This document shows, piece by piece, positions 1 through 9,118 of a DNA stretch of 64,000 bases. Each line of letters begins with the position of its first letter. The stretch's first letter is position 1. A program made the translations under genes and the position numbers. Below the pieces are notes generated by a model. It saw only the letters and a program-made list of their open reading frames with translations, was not told the origin of the DNA and did no database searches. Origin of the DNA: Rhodanobacteraceae bacterium (GTDB lineage: Bacteria; Pseudomonadota; Gammaproteobacteria; Xanthomonadales; Rhodanobacteraceae); NCBI GenBank assembly GCA_016790075.1, contig JAEUPP010000069.1:62001-126000 (forward strand), read 5' to 3'.

Positions 1-133
1 CGCTCCCGGCCACGATACACCGCGCAAGCCCATCGTCTGCCCCCGCACGAGCGCCAACACCGCACAGACCGCGCCGAACGCAACGGCGTCAGCGCCCGGC
101 GCCTGAAGCAGGCTGCGTCGACGGCGCTACGGG
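1..133. other. Left edge, no assigned gene
   Basis: No complete gene fits here. One minus-strand frame stays open to the window edge and reads as a hydrophobic stretch, and one plus-strand frame stays open to a TGA at 104-106. Either could be the end of a gene lying mostly outside the window. Neither has a usable start in view, so no call is made. Confidence 0.3.
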
Positions 134-568
134 TTATTGTCCGACGACCTGCGGCCGCATTGGACCAAACAGCGCCAGCAATTCCTGTTGCAGCTCCGGA
201 CTGACCTTGACTTCAGTCATCGCCGCAACCAGGTCTTCGACGAATATGTCGAAATCCTGGTCGGTCAGGTTCATGCCCGAATGCGCCTCTTCCATGCTGC
301 GACCGGAATAGGTGCATGGGCCACCGGTCGCGGCGCAGATCTGCTCGATCAACAGGCGCCTCACATCGGCCAGGTCGGATTTCTCGAAGAAAATATTGAT
401 ACGCAGGTCGCCGTGGATGCGCCTTAGCGCGGCGTCGACCACAGCCTCCACGCCGGCAGCCCCGCCGAGGCGACTATACAAAGCATTGCTGTCCACAGAT
501 TTCTTTTCCGGCACAGCAGCGCAGGCAGCAAGCACTATCGCTATCAAGCCGGGCAGCAGCATCTTCAT
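134..568 (-). CDS. Truncated haemoglobin (group 1-like) lipoprotein
   Basis: A 144-aa protein with a lipoprotein signal peptide: a hydrophobic stretch ending in VLAAC, with Cys16 as the lipidation site. The rest is a group 1 truncated-globin fold. It starts at LYSRLGG, has a GGP-containing loop, and shows the MEEAH segment whose His96 is the likely proximal haem ligand. The start is ATG with CAGGAG seven bases upstream. Such globins bind O2 or NO; membrane anchoring suggests a periplasm-facing haem protein. An extra Cys pair (Cys78 and Cys85 region) may form a disulfide. Downstream genes lie outside the window. The family call is firm; the physiological ligand is inference. Confidence 0.85.
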   Translation of the reverse strand: MKMLLPGLIAIVLAACAAVPEKKSVDSNALYSRLGGAAGVEAVVDAALRRIHGDLRINIFFEKSDLADVRRLLIEQICAATGGPCTYSGRSMEEAHSGMNLTDQDFDIFVEDLVAAMTEVKVSPELQQELLALFGPMRPQVVGQ

Positions 569-720
569 GACGAACTCCTGCGGGGAACGAATGGACAGAC
601 GACCGGAGTTTAGGGCTGGCCATTACATAACCCAAGCTGCCCGGTGCGCAGGCCGGCCTCCACACCGCCCACACTGCGCGCTGCTAAGCTCGACGACCGG
701 AAACCAGGAGGCCTAGGGCC

Positions 721-1962
721 ATGCAGATCTACCTTGTCGGCGGCGCCGTGCGCGACCGGCTGTTGGGCCGTAATGCCAGCGACCGCGACTACGTGGTCGT
801 TGGCGCGACCCCGCAGGAGCTGGCCGAACGCGGCTACAAGCCGGTTGGCAAGGACTTCCCGGTATTCCTGCATCCGCAAAGCGGCGAGGAATACGCGCTG
901 GCGCGCACCGAGCGCAAGAGCGGGCGCGGTTATGCTGGCTTTAGCTTTGATACCAGTGCGAACGTGACTCTGGAAGACGATCTGCGCCGGCGCGATCTGA
1001 CCATCAACGCCATGGCCGAAGACGAGTCGGGCCGGCTCATCGATCCCTTCGGCGGCGCGCACGATCTCGCCAGGCGTCTGCTGCGGCATGTGTCCGACGC
1101 CTTTGTCGAAGACCCCGTGCGCCTGCTGCGTGTCGCCCGCTTTGCTGCTCGCTACGCGTCGCTGGGCTTTACGTTGGCGCCGGAAACCCAGGCGCTGCTG
1201 CGTGCAATGGTCGATAACGGCGAGATCGACCATCTCGTGCCCGAGCGCGTCTGGGCTGAAACACGTCGCGCGCTGACCGAGCCGCAGCCCTCGGCATTTC
1301 TGCACGTGCTGCGCGACTGCGGAGCACTGGCAAAGCTGTTTCCGGAGATCGACGCTCTCTACGGCGTACCACAGCGAGCCGAGTATCACCCCGAAATCGA
1401 CACCGGCGTGCACACCGAAATGGTGGTCGACATGGCAGCGCGGCTCGCGCCCGGTGATGCGCTCATAGGCTGGTGCGCGCTGGTGCACGACCTCGGCAAG
1501 GCGCTGACGCCAGCCGACCAGTTGCCACGGCACGTCGGCCACGAAACGAACGGCGTCGAACCGATCCGACAACTTGCCCGGCGTTATCGGCCACCCAGCG
1601 AATTCGTCGAACTCGCCCTGCTGTGCTGCCGCCTGCATCTCACGGCGCACCGGGCATTTGAGTTGCGGCCGGCCACCGTCCTTGAGCTGTTCGAGCAACT
1701 GGACGGGTTTCGCAAGCCAGAACGCTTGACCCAATTCCTGCTGGTCTGCAGCGCCGACAAACGCGGCCGACTAGGCCTTAACGATGCACCGTATCCGCAG
1801 GCTGACTGGCTGCACGAAGCGTATGCCGCCGCCGCAGCAATTCCGGCAAAACCATTCGTCGAACGCGGACTGACCGGAACGGCCGTAGGCGAAGCGTTGA
1901 GACGCGCCCGAATCGCTGCCGTGGCAGCCCTTACGCGGCCGCCTGGGTCTCGAACCGGCTGA
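721..1962 (+). CDS. cca: Multifunctional CCA-adding enzyme (tRNA nucleotidyltransferase)
   Basis: This 413-aa enzyme adds and repairs the 3'-CCA end of tRNAs. The N-terminal class II nucleotidyltransferase core shows [10 protein letters not shown] followed by Asp21-Arg-Asp23, the metal-binding pair, and then [11 protein letters not shown] phosphohydrolase HD domain follows, with HDLGK near residues 256-260. Together with the length, that marks the long, bacterial multifunctional form. The start is ATG with a strong AGGAGG at 706-711. The gene's 3' end overlaps the convergent VanZ-like gene by 32 bp. Confidence 0.97.
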   Translation: MQIYLVGGAVRDRLLGRNASDRDYVVVGATPQELAERGYKPVGKDFPVFLHPQSGEEYALARTERKSGRGYAGFSFDTSANVTLEDDLRRRDLTINAMAEDESGRLIDPFGGAHDLARRLLRHVSDAFVEDPVRLLRVARFAARYASLGFTLAPETQALLRAMVDNGEIDHLVPERVWAETRRALTEPQPSAFLHVLRDCGALAKLFPEIDALYGVPQRAEYHPEIDTGVHTEMVVDMAARLAPGDALIGWCALVHDLGKALTPADQLPRHVGHETNGVEPIRQLARRYRPPSEFVELALLCCRLHLTAHRAFELRPATVLELFEQLDGFRKPERLTQFLLVCSADKRGRLGLNDAPYPQADWLHEAYAAAAAIPAKPFVERGLTGTAVGEALRRARIAAVAALTRPPGSRTG

Positions 1963-2326
1963 GCAGGTGGCCTAGCCGCGTATGCGCGAGCAAGGCCCCC
2001 AGCGCTACGCCAGCAGCATCAGCGAGGAGATCCCAGGCATCAGCACTGCGGTACGGCACCAGGCTTTGCAGAATTTCGATGCCGGCGCCGAACAGGATCA
2101 GACGGCCCGCTATGCGCCAGCGCTCTCGGCCGAACGGATAGATCTGGGCGTACCAGAGCATCAGAAATGCGAAGGCACCCGCATGCAGAATCTTGTCGCC
2201 GAACGCGACTCGGCCTACGCCCGGCAGCGCCGGCAACAGGGCGACGACGAGCCCGAGCACCAGCAGCAGGTGGCCGAGGCCGCGCCATAGGCGCAGACAG
2301 GGGACGGGACGTGGATTCCAGCTCAT
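1931..2326 (-). CDS. VanZ-like family membrane protein
   Basis: About 131 aa with three to four predicted membrane segments. The family signature is visible: [14 protein letters not shown], then an [21 protein letters not shown]-type segment with Glu, Gln, Arg and Asp in a membrane context, and a terminal Gly-rich helix. VanZ itself gives low-level teicoplanin resistance, but most family members have no known role. I chose the ATG at 2326; a GTG nine codons upstream (2353) is also possible. It overlaps the end of cca tail to tail by 32 bp. Confidence 0.75.
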   Translation of the reverse strand: MSWNPRPVPCLRLWRGLGHLLLVLGLVVALLPALPGVGRVAFGDKILHAGAFAFLMLWYAQIYPFGRERWRIAGRLILFGAGIEILQSLVPYRSADAWDLLADAAGVALGALLAHTRLGHLLSRFETQAAA

Positions 2327-2444
2327 TGGCAAGCTCGTAGTTCGGATGGCCACGCTAACCTAGCCAGCACCACTGACACGGCGCCGACCAGGATGAGGCA
2401 ATCAGCGGGCAGGCGAGTCGGCTGCGCTGCCTTGCGCTGCAGCC

Positions 2445-3575
2445 TCAACGCTCAAGCGCCATGACTTTGAACGTGTCGCCCATTTCGGTCGGCAGGGTTA
2501 GCCGCTTGACCTCCTGCGCCAGGCGATAGCGCGCCGTCTCGCTGTCGGCGCTCGCATGCGCTTCGGCGAATACCTGATCCAGACCGTTCGCCATCAGGAA
2601 TTCGGCCTGCGTGCCAAGCCCAGCCAGACGCAGACCCGCGCCTTTCCCCGCCTCGGCCAGTGCGCTGAAATCGACGAAGGCGGTCAAATCCTGCAGTCCC
2701 ACACGTGCGAGCACATCGGTATGCGCACGATGGCGGTACATCGCGATCAGCGTGCCGTCGCGTCGGTCGCTACGGTAATACTCGCGCCGCGCATAGCCAT
2801 AATCGACAAACAACGCCATACCTCGCTGCAGGCCGCCGCAGACCGCCTGTATCCAGTACGGCAGTTGTGGCAGCACTTCGGAACGGTAGCCATCCGCAAG
2901 GCCGTGGCCCAGGTCGCGCTCCACATGCCGCACTGCATTGGCGGTGAAGCTGTCGGCTGGCAGGTCGATGCTGGCAAATCCACCGTCACCGGCATCAATC
3001 ACATGTTCTTCAAATACTTCGCCATCACGCATGCTGAATCGCGTCGCTGGCAGCGCATCAAGCACCTCGTTCGCGAACAGTGCGCCCTGCCAGTCCTGTT
3101 CGGGCGGGCGATCGATCCAGACCACCCTTCCAGCCAGATCCGGCGGCAGGGCGCCCAGGCGCTCGCGCTGGCGCTCACGCAAGTCCGCACTGGGTTCGAG
3201 CAGCGCATAACGCGCGGGCATCACGCGCAGTGCAGCCAGTTCGGTCAGGCAATCGAAGGCGAAAGCACCGCTGCCGCCGCCGAGTTCGACGATCTGCGCG
3301 CTGCTGCCCAGCTCTTGCAGCGTTGGCGCGAGCGCACGCGCTACGCAACGCGCGAACAGGCTGCCAAGCTCAGGCGCGGTGATGAAATCGCCGGCGGCGC
3401 CGAACTTGGTCTTGCCGGCGCTGTAATAGCCGAGTCCCGGCGCGTACATCGCAAGCTCCATAAAGCGCGAAAACGGTATCGGTCCGTGGGCGGCGATTTC
3501 GTTACGGATGAAGCCGGCCAGCATTTCACTATGCTCGCGTTCGGCAGAGGTAGGTTCAGGTAGATCAATGCGCAA
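2445..3575 (-). CDS. MidA/NDUFAF7-like SAM-dependent methyltransferase
   Basis: A 376-aa protein of the COG1565 family. It shows the family hallmark PGLGYYSAGKTKFGAAGDF near residues 45-64, then FITAPELGSLF, and a SAM-binding VELGGGSGAFAFD. The mitochondrial relative NDUFAF7 methylates an arginine of a complex I subunit; the bacterial substrate is not established. The start used is TTG at 3575, which gives the usual N-terminal extension before IPFSRFMELAMY; a Met at 3524 would give a shorter form. It is divergent from the pteridine-reductase-type SDR, with 65 bp between the starts. Confidence 0.88.
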   Translation of the reverse strand: MRIDLPEPTSAEREHSEMLAGFIRNEIAAHGPIPFSRFMELAMYAPGLGYYSAGKTKFGAAGDFITAPELGSLFARCVARALAPTLQELGSSAQIVELGGGSGAFAFDCLTELAALRVMPARYALLEPSADLRERQRERLGALPPDLAGRVVWIDRPPEQDWQGALFANEVLDALPATRFSMRDGEVFEEHVIDAGDGGFASIDLPADSFTANAVRHVERDLGHGLADGYRSEVLPQLPYWIQAVCGGLQRGMALFVDYGYARREYYRSDRRDGTLIAMYRHRAHTDVLARVGLQDLTAFVDFSALAEAGKGAGLRLAGLGTQAEFLMANGLDQVFAEAHASADSETARYRLAQEVKRLTLPTEMGDTFKVMALER

Positions 3576-3640
3576 GGCTGGATTTCGCGGCTAGGGTATG
3601 CGGCAATCGCCGGGCCGCCAGCATAGCCGAGGTAACGCCA

Positions 3641-4378
3641 ATGACCGATACCCGCTCCGTGGCGCTGATAACGGGCGCTGCAAAACGTGTCGGCGCGGAA
3701 ATTGCGCGCAACCTGCACGCAGCCGGTTACGACCTGGCGCTGCACTGCCGCCGTTCGCGCAGCGAACTCGATGAACTCGCCGCGACACTGGAGCGGCAGC
3801 GCCCGCACAGTGTGCTGGTGCTGCAGGCAGATCTTGGCAATGTGGAAATGTTGCCAGATCTCATCGACGCGGCGCTGGAGCGGTTCGGCCGGCTCGACGC
3901 CCTGATCAACAATGCCTCGACCTTCGAGCCAACCCCGTTGGGCACGACCACGCCAGCCCAATGGGACGATCTATTCGCCAGCAATGCGCGCGCGCCGTTT
4001 TTCCTCGCCCAGGCCGCCGCGCGCGCGCTCGCCAGCGCACGCGGTTGCATCGTCAACCTCGCTGATATCTACGCCGAACGCCCGCTGGCGAGACATGCTC
4101 TCTATTGCATGGCGAAAGCCTCGCTGCTGATGATGACGCGTGCGCTGGCGCTCGATCTCGCCCCGCAGGTGCGCGTCAACGCGATTGCTCCAGGCGCCAT
4201 CCTCTGGCCGGAAAACGGCAAATCGAGTACTGAGCAACAAGCTTTGCTGGCACGCATTCCGCTGGGCCGCTGCGGCACGCCGGAAGACATTGCCGCCGCC
4301 GTGCGCTGGCTGCTGCAATCGCCTTACGTGACTGGCGAAGTCGTGCATATCGACGGCGGGCGATCGCTCGCGATCTGA
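3641..4378 (+). CDS. Pteridine reductase-type short-chain dehydrogenase
   Basis: A 245-aa SDR. The cofactor motif is TGAAKRVG (residues 11-18), the TGxxxRxG form typical of pteridine reductases rather than the usual TGxxxGxG. The catalytic triad appears as Asp142, Tyr155 and Lys159. Asp instead of Ser, with 13 residues to the Tyr, matches the PTR1 arrangement (Asp181/Tyr194/Lys198 in Leishmania PTR1). The C-terminal VTGEVVHIDGG is standard. The neighbour folK converges 19 bp away, with folB beyond. Function is therefore most likely NADPH-dependent reduction of a dihydropterin (FolM-like), but other SDR substrates cannot be excluded. Confidence 0.85.
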   Translation: MTDTRSVALITGAAKRVGAEIARNLHAAGYDLALHCRRSRSELDELAATLERQRPHSVLVLQADLGNVEMLPDLIDAALERFGRLDALINNASTFEPTPLGTTTPAQWDDLFASNARAPFFLAQAAARALASARGCIVNLADIYAERPLARHALYCMAKASLLMMTRALALDLAPQVRVNAIAPGAILWPENGKSSTEQQALLARIPLGRCGTPEDIAAAVRWLLQSPYVTGEVVHIDGGRSLAI

Positions 4379-4397
4379 GTACTCAGCCAGCCCCGCC

Positions 4398-4883
4398 TCA
4401 GGCGAGCGCGACACGCTCGTGTTCGCTTCCGTAGTCCGCGTGCAGTTGCCAGAGTTCACCTAGCGTGCGCCCATCCCGAGGCACGATCACATCCGGCGCG
4501 ATCTCGGCCAGCGGACGCAAGACAAATGCGTGTTTGAGCTCGCTGCGTGGCACCTGCAGATTGCCAGACCCGCTGATCACCTGATCGCCGTAGAGAACGA
4601 TATCGATGTCCAGCGTGCGGTCGGAAAAACGCGGCACGTCGCGGCGGCGACCATGGCGGTCTTCCAGCGCATGCAGCCAGTCGTTCAGCATGTCGGGTGA
4701 GAGATCGGTTTCAATCACGGCGGCCAAGTTCACGAAATCCGCGCCGTCGAACCCGACCGCGGGGAATCGATAGGCTGCCGAAGCACGCACCGCGCCGAAG
4801 CGCTGCTGCAGGGCGGCCATTGCCGATGCCAGGTTCGCTTCGGCGTGCTGGTTGGAACCAAGGCTCAGATAAACCAGAGGCAT
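4398..4883 (-). CDS. folK: HPPK, 2-amino-4-hydroxy-6-hydroxymethyldihydropteridine diphosphokinase
   Basis: This 161-aa enzyme transfers pyrophosphate from ATP to 6-hydroxymethyl-dihydropterin in folate synthesis. The N-terminus YLSLGSNQ and the signature RFSDRTLDIDI, with the two Mg-binding Asp residues, are diagnostic. Length is normal. It starts with ATG four bases after the folB stop codon, so it is the last gene of a tsaD-folB-folK transcription unit. It converges on the pteridine-reductase-type SDR. Confidence 0.96.
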   Translation of the reverse strand: MPLVYLSLGSNQHAEANLASAMAALQQRFGAVRASAAYRFPAVGFDGADFVNLAAVIETDLSPDMLNDWLHALEDRHGRRRDVPRFSDRTLDIDIVLYGDQVISGSGNLQVPRSELKHAFVLRPLAEIAPDVIVPRDGRTLGELWQLHADYGSEHERVALA

Positions 4884-4887
4884 GGCA

Positions 4888-5247
4888 TCAGTCCGGCTTT
4901 ATGCCGCGCTCGATGATCACACCGACTGCCTTGGAACCCCGTACGGCACCCGGTTTGGCCAGACGCAGGCGCAACCAGACAACGCCGAACTCCTCGCGCA
5001 CGATGCGTGCGCACTCTTCGGCGAGGGTCTCGACGAGTTCGTAGTGCGCCGCTTCGACAAACGCGATCAACCGTTTCGACACCGCCTTGTAGTCCAACGT
5101 GTCCGCGATCTTGTCACTCGCCGCCGGCTTGCGATTGTCGAACGCCATGTCGAGATCGAGTGCGACGACCTGCCGGATCTGGCGCTCCCAGTCATAGATG
5201 CCGATGACGGTTTCGATACGCAGGTCTTCGATAAACACGATATCCAT
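4888..5247 (-). CDS. folB: Dihydroneopterin aldolase
   Basis: A 119-aa protein starting MDIVFIEDLRIETVIGIYDWE, the usual FolB N-terminus with the pterin-binding loop and the GIYDWER segment. The Glu in the YELVET-type segment and the terminal Lys-Pro are as in the family. It cleaves or epimerises dihydroneopterin to give the FolK substrate. Two bases separate its ATG from the tsaD stop and four separate its stop from folK, so the three are almost certainly co-transcribed and probably translationally coupled. Confidence 0.95.
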   Translation of the reverse strand: MDIVFIEDLRIETVIGIYDWERQIRQVVALDLDMAFDNRKPAASDKIADTLDYKAVSKRLIAFVEAAHYELVETLAEECARIVREEFGVVWLRLRLAKPGAVRGSKAVGVIIERGIKPD

Positions 5248-5249
5248 GT

Positions 5250-6317
5250 TCAGTACTTCTCCGTAACAGCATCAGATTCCGGCTCAAGCGGGCTCAGTGA
5301 TTCCAGGTCCCAGCGCGGAAAGACCTGAATCCCGGCACCATCCAGTTGCCCTGCCCGCAGCCGCAGCGCCCCAGCCAGCGCAATCATCGCGCCGTTGTCG
5401 GTGCAGAACTCCGGACGTGGAAAGTAGACGCGAAAACCTTTGTCCTGCCCCGCCTGCGCGAGTTGCGCCCGCAGGCGCTTGTTCGCGCCTACGCCGCCGG
5501 CAATCACCAGCGAACGCGCCGCCGTTACCTCCAGAGCCCTCAGACACTTGATACGCAAGGTATCGACCATGGCTTCCTCGAAACCGCGGGCGATATCGGC
5601 CCGCGTCGCGTCAGTCTGATCACTGTTCTGCCAGGCCAGCAATACCTGGGTCTTGAGCCCGGAAAAACTGAAATCGAGACCGGGCCTGTCGGTCATAGGC
5701 CGCGAAAAGCGATAGCGGCCTGGGACCCCGCTTTCCGCCAGCCGGGCAAGTTGCGGCCCCCCCGGGTAGGGCAACCCCATCAGTTTGGCCGTCTTGTCGA
5801 ACGCTTCGCCGGCGGCATCGTCCAGCGTGTCGCCGAGCAAGCGGTACGAGCCGATCGCATCGACTGCGATAAGCATGGAATGGCCGCCCGAAACCAGCAG
5901 CGCAACAAACGGCGCCTCGGGCGCGTCCGCTTCGAGCAGCGGCGCAAGCAGGTGCCCTTCCATATGGTGCACCCCGATGGCTGGCAGCTCTAGCGACCAG
6001 GCCAGCGCCCGCGCCGCCGCCGCGCCGACCAGCAAGGCCCCGATCAGCCCAGGCCCTGCGGTATAAGCGATGCCACCGAGATCGCTCACCCCGAGTCCGG
6101 CTGCAGCCAGCGTTTCGCGCACCAGCGGCAACAACTTGCGCACGTGGTCACGGCTCGCGAGTTCGGGTACCACGCCGCCATATTCGGCATGCAGGCGGAT
6201 CTGGCTGTACAGGCGATGGGCCAGCAGACCGCGCTCCAGGTCATAGACCGCCACGCCGGTCTCGTCGCAGGACGACTCGATGCCCAATACAGGCTTTGCA
6301 ATCGATAGGTCTGACAC
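5250..6317 (-). CDS. tsaD: tRNA N6-threonylcarbamoyladenosine transferase
   Basis: TsaD (formerly Gcp) transfers threonylcarbamoyl to A37 of ANN-decoding tRNAs with TsaB and TsaE. The N-terminus [17 protein letters not shown] and the metal site HHMEGH are visible, followed by the ASKHA-type glycine motifs GVGANKRLR and [11 protein letters not shown] take GTG at 6317 as the start, giving 355 aa, because the family begins a few residues before [11 protein letters not shown]. The frame stays open further upstream, with an ATG at 6374 that would overlap the first base of rpsU; that extension matches nothing in the family. No strong ribosome-binding site precedes the GTG. Confidence 0.95.
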   Translation of the reverse strand: MSDLSIAKPVLGIESSCDETGVAVYDLERGLLAHRLYSQIRLHAEYGGVVPELASRDHVRKLLPLVRETLAAAGLGVSDLGGIAYTAGPGLIGALLVGAAAARALAWSLELPAIGVHHMEGHLLAPLLEADAPEAPFVALLVSGGHSMLIAVDAIGSYRLLGDTLDDAAGEAFDKTAKLMGLPYPGGPQLARLAESGVPGRYRFSRPMTDRPGLDFSFSGLKTQVLLAWQNSDQTDATRADIARGFEEAMVDTLRIKCLRALEVTAARSLVIAGGVGANKRLRAQLAQAGQDKGFRVYFPRPEFCTDNGAMIALAGALRLRAGQLDGAGIQVFPRWDLESLSPLEPESDAVTEKY

Positions 6318-6325
6318 GCTAGACT
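6296..6325 (+). promoter_or_regulatory. Candidate sigma-70 promoter of rpsU
   Basis: TTGCAA (6296-6301) and TAGACT (6320-6325) are separated by 18 bp and lie about 48 bases before the rpsU ATG. The promoter sits over the divergent tsaD start, so the two units share a very short control region. Confidence 0.55.
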
Positions 6326-6372
6326 TTGCGGCTCGCCCAAGAACGGGGCGCAAGTGTAACAGCGGAGAACCC

Positions 6373-6588
6373 ATGCCTAACGTGAAAGTTCGCGAAAACG
6401 AACCCTTTGAATTTGCCCTTCGTCGCTTCAAGCGCACCTGTGAAAAGGCCGGCATCCTGGCCGAGACGCGCAAGCGCGAGTTCTACGAAAAACCCACCCA
6501 GGAACGCAAGCGCAAGCGCGCTGCGGCCGTCAAGCGTCACCTCCGTCGCGTTTCCCGCGACGTGACCAAGCGTCAACGCCTTTACTGA
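6373..6588 (+). CDS. rpsU: 30S ribosomal protein S21
   Basis: Seventy-one residues, the same length as E. coli S21, very rich in Arg and Lys, with [18 protein letters not shown] and the basic tail. S21 helps the 30S subunit engage mRNA start sites. The ATG at 6373 is chosen because it gives exact family length; longer frames run into the promoter. It heads the rpsU-yqeY-dnaG block, the remains of the classical macromolecular-synthesis operon. Confidence 0.98.
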   Translation: MPNVKVRENEPFEFALRRFKRTCEKAGILAETRKREFYEKPTQERKRKRAAAVKRHLRRVSRDVTKRQRLY

Positions 6589-6644
6589 GTGATCGAGCAG
6601 GCCTAGCCCGCCTCGATATCCCCGTTCTGCGGGTCGCTCCGCCG

Positions 6645-6680
6645 GCCGGTGCCATGCGAATGGCGCCGGCTTTGTGCTTT
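6645..6680 (+). terminator. Hairpin between rpsU and yqeY
   Basis: An 11-bp stem (6645-6655 with 6660-6670, one T-G wobble) closes a GCGA tetraloop and is followed by TTTGTGCTTT. It resembles a weak intrinsic terminator. In E. coli a partial terminator after rpsU keeps S21 output above that of dnaG, and this hairpin is placed to do the same. Confidence 0.55.
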
Positions 6681-6699
6681 CCGTCATTCGAGATTAGCC

Positions 6700-7152
6700 A
6701 TGTCCCTGAAACAACGCCTTACTGACGACATGAAAGCCGCGATGAAGAGCGGTGAAAAGGATCGCCTCGGCGTGATCCGCCTGATCAATGCGGCGATCAA
6801 ACAGCGCGAAGTCGACGAACGCATCACGCTAGACGACGCCCAGGTCATCGCCGTCATCGAGAAAATGCTCAAGCAGCGCAAGGACTCCCTGAGCCAGTAT
6901 GAAGCCGCCGGCCGCGAAGACCTGGCCGCGGTTGAACGCTATGAAACCGGCGTGCTGCAGGGCTATCTGCCGGCCCAGCTCAGCGCTGCCGAAATCGACG
7001 CGATCATCGACGCATGCGTGGCCGAGGCTGGCGCAACCAGCGCCAAGGACATGGGCAAGGTCATAGGCCTGGTTCGCCCCAAGGTCGCTGGCCGTGCCGA
7101 CATGGGCGCGCTGTCCGAACGCGTCAAACAGAAACTCGCCGCACTGAGCTGA
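6700..7152 (+). CDS. GatB/YqeY domain protein
   Basis: A 150-aa stand-alone YqeY-domain protein. The segment MSLKQRLTDDMKAAMKSGEK and the later GYLPAQLSAAEI and KDMGKVIGLVRPKV are typical. The domain resembles the C-terminal tRNA-contacting part of the GatB amidotransferase subunit, but the stand-alone protein's role is unproven. The ATG at 6700 fits the family start. It lies between rpsU and dnaG, its usual place in many proteobacteria. Confidence 0.93.
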   Translation: MSLKQRLTDDMKAAMKSGEKDRLGVIRLINAAIKQREVDERITLDDAQVIAVIEKMLKQRKDSLSQYEAAGREDLAAVERYETGVLQGYLPAQLSAAEIDAIIDACVAEAGATSAKDMGKVIGLVRPKVAGRADMGALSERVKQKLAALS

Positions 7153-7176
7153 GCAGCACACCCGCACAGACCGCGA

Positions 7177-7199
7177 ACGGGATCGCTACCCGATCCCGT
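7177..7199. repeat. Inverted repeat between yqeY and dnaG
   Basis: A perfect 9-bp stem (7177-7185 with 7191-7199) with a 5-base loop. No T-run follows on either strand, so it may be an attenuator or an RNA-processing hairpin rather than a terminator. Confidence 0.45.
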
Positions 7200-7248
7200 C
7201 AAGCCTGATCCGGTATTCAACACCGCGGGTAAGCGCCACACTATACCG

Positions 7249-9060
7249 ATGGCCGGCCGCATTCCCGACAGCTTTATCGACGACCTGCTGGCGCGGATTG
7301 ATATCGTCGACGTCATCCAGGAGCGTGTTCCGCTGAAAAAAGCCGGGCGCGACTGGACGGCACGCTGCCCGTTTCATGACGAGCGCTCGCCCTCGTTCAC
7401 CGTAAGTCCACACAAGCAGTTCTTTCACTGTTTCGGATGTGGCGCGCACGGCAGCGCGATCAAATTCCTCATGGACTACGATCGCCTGGAATTTCCGGAT
7501 GCGATCGAAGAGCTGGCCGGCCGCGTCGGCCTGAAGGTTCCCTACGAAGGCGGCCGCTCACCGAGCGCTCCGCAGAGCGATGCCGCCGACCTCTACACCG
7601 TGCTGGATCAGGCAGCGCGCTATTACCAGCGCGCGCTCGGTGAAAGCACCGCGGCGCGCGCCTATTTCGACAGCCGTGGTCTCGACGCTTCGACGCTGAC
7701 GACCTTCGGCCTGGGTTATGCACCGGATACCTACGATGCCCTGCGCAGCGCGCTGGGCACCAGCGCGCAACGGCTGGCCTTGCTGGAAAAGAGCGGCATG
7801 CTGGCGCGCGGCGATCGCGGCGTCTACGACCGCTTCCGAGACCGCGTGATGTTTCCGATCCAGGACCGGCGCGGGCGCATCATCGCCTTCGGTGGCCGCG
7901 TGCTGACCAAGGGCGAAGGTCCGAAGTACCTGAACTCGCCCGAAACCCCGCTATTCCACAAGGGGCGGGAGCTGTTCGCGCTGTGGCAGGTACGCCAGGC
8001 GCAGCAGAAGATCGGCCGCATCCTCGTCGTCGAGGGCTACATGGATGTAATCGCGCTGCACCAGTACGGCCTGCCCCAGGCGGTGGCGACACTGGGTACT
8101 GCGACGACACGCGAACACGCCGAAATACTTTTTAGAAATTGCTCTGATGTATTTTTTTGTTTCGACGGCGACCGGGCCGGGCGCCAGGCGGCATGGCGCG
8201 CCGCCGAGTCCGTGTTGCCGCGCATGCGCGACGGCCGCCAGGCGCACTTCCTGTTCCTTCCCGACGGCGAAGACCCCGACAGTCTGATCCGGCAGGAAGG
8301 CAGCTCTGGCTTTGAGCAACGCCTGAGCGCGGCGACACCACTCAGCGAGTTCTTCTTCACTCACCAGGAGAGCGGCACCGATCTGCGCAGTGCCGATGGC
8401 CGCGCGCGGCTTGCCGAGCGTTGCAAGGAGCTGATCGGATCTATTCCGGAAGGCGCGTTCCGCGACCGTATGCAGGAAATGCTGACGGACAAGACCGCGA
8501 TTCGCTGGTCACTTTCCGCAAGCCTGTCGCCGCAGATGCGCGAAGGCATCGAGGAGATGCTCGATGAACGTGTGGCGCAACTGCGCGGCGCACCAACAAA
8601 GCTCGCCGATACCCGAACCGTCGCGAATCCGCCGGCTTCCTCAACCGACGCGCAGCGCAGTGTCGTGCGCTACGCCGTGGCACTGCTGCTGCAGCATCCT
8701 GCTTTCATCGAATCAGCACCGCCACCACCCTATCCGTTCGCGATACTGCGCAGGCCAGGCATCGCCCTGCTGATTGAACTCCTGGAACTGTGCCGTGCCC
8801 GTGGCGCGCCCAATACCGCGATGCTGCTGCAGCAGTTTGAACAGCGCGAGGAGGGCGCAGCATTGCGCAAGCTGGCCATGCTGCCGCTGCATGGCGACGC
8901 CGGTGCGCTGCAACGCGAATTCGTCGACGCACTGAATGTGCTGGCGAATCAGACCGCGCGGCAACGCGCCGATGACCTCATTGCCAAGCAGTCGGAGTCA
9001 GGTCTCGACGACGGAGAAAAAGTCGAGTTGCGCGGTTTGCTCGCGGCACGCCGGCGCTGA
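7249..9060 (+). CDS. dnaG: DNA primase
   Basis: A 603-aa primase that lays RNA primers at the replication fork. The N-terminal zinc site is Cys40, His43, Cys61 and Cys64. The RNA-polymerase core follows, then the TOPRIM domain with VVEGYMDVI and the metal-binding FDGDRAG. The C-terminal third should carry the DnaB-binding helicase-interaction region. The start is ATG. An unusually AT-rich patch lies within the TOPRIM coding region at about 8122-8163 (see findings). The gene normally expected next, rpoD, is absent: the following genes are on the opposite strand. Confidence 0.97.
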   Translation: MAGRIPDSFIDDLLARIDIVDVIQERVPLKKAGRDWTARCPFHDERSPSFTVSPHKQFFHCFGCGAHGSAIKFLMDYDRLEFPDAIEELAGRVGLKVPYEGGRSPSAPQSDAADLYTVLDQAARYYQRALGESTAARAYFDSRGLDASTLTTFGLGYAPDTYDALRSALGTSAQRLALLEKSGMLARGDRGVYDRFRDRVMFPIQDRRGRIIAFGGRVLTKGEGPKYLNSPETPLFHKGRELFALWQVRQAQQKIGRILVVEGYMDVIALHQYGLPQAVATLGTATTREHAEILFRNCSDVFFCFDGDRAGRQAAWRAAESVLPRMRDGRQAHFLFLPDGEDPDSLIRQEGSSGFEQRLSAATPLSEFFFTHQESGTDLRSADGRARLAERCKELIGSIPEGAFRDRMQEMLTDKTAIRWSLSASLSPQMREGIEEMLDERVAQLRGAPTKLADTRTVANPPASSTDAQRSVVRYAVALLLQHPAFIESAPPPPYPFAILRRPGIALLIELLELCRARGAPNTAMLLQQFEQREEGAALRKLAMLPLHGDAGALQREFVDALNVLANQTARQRADDLIAKQSESGLDDGEKVELRGLLAARRR

Positions 9061-9118
9061 TCGGCGGATGAACGCGGCAGCGGGCCGGTAAACCCCGTCG
9101 CCGCGTTCATTACCACCC

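Noticed and set aside
610-1734. 374-codon minus-strand frame opposite cca
   Set aside because: Shadow frame: the plus strand encodes all CCA-adding enzyme motifs.
6318-6473. Extended N-terminus of tsaD
   Set aside because: It overlaps rpsU and its promoter, and the extra residues resemble nothing in the TsaD family.
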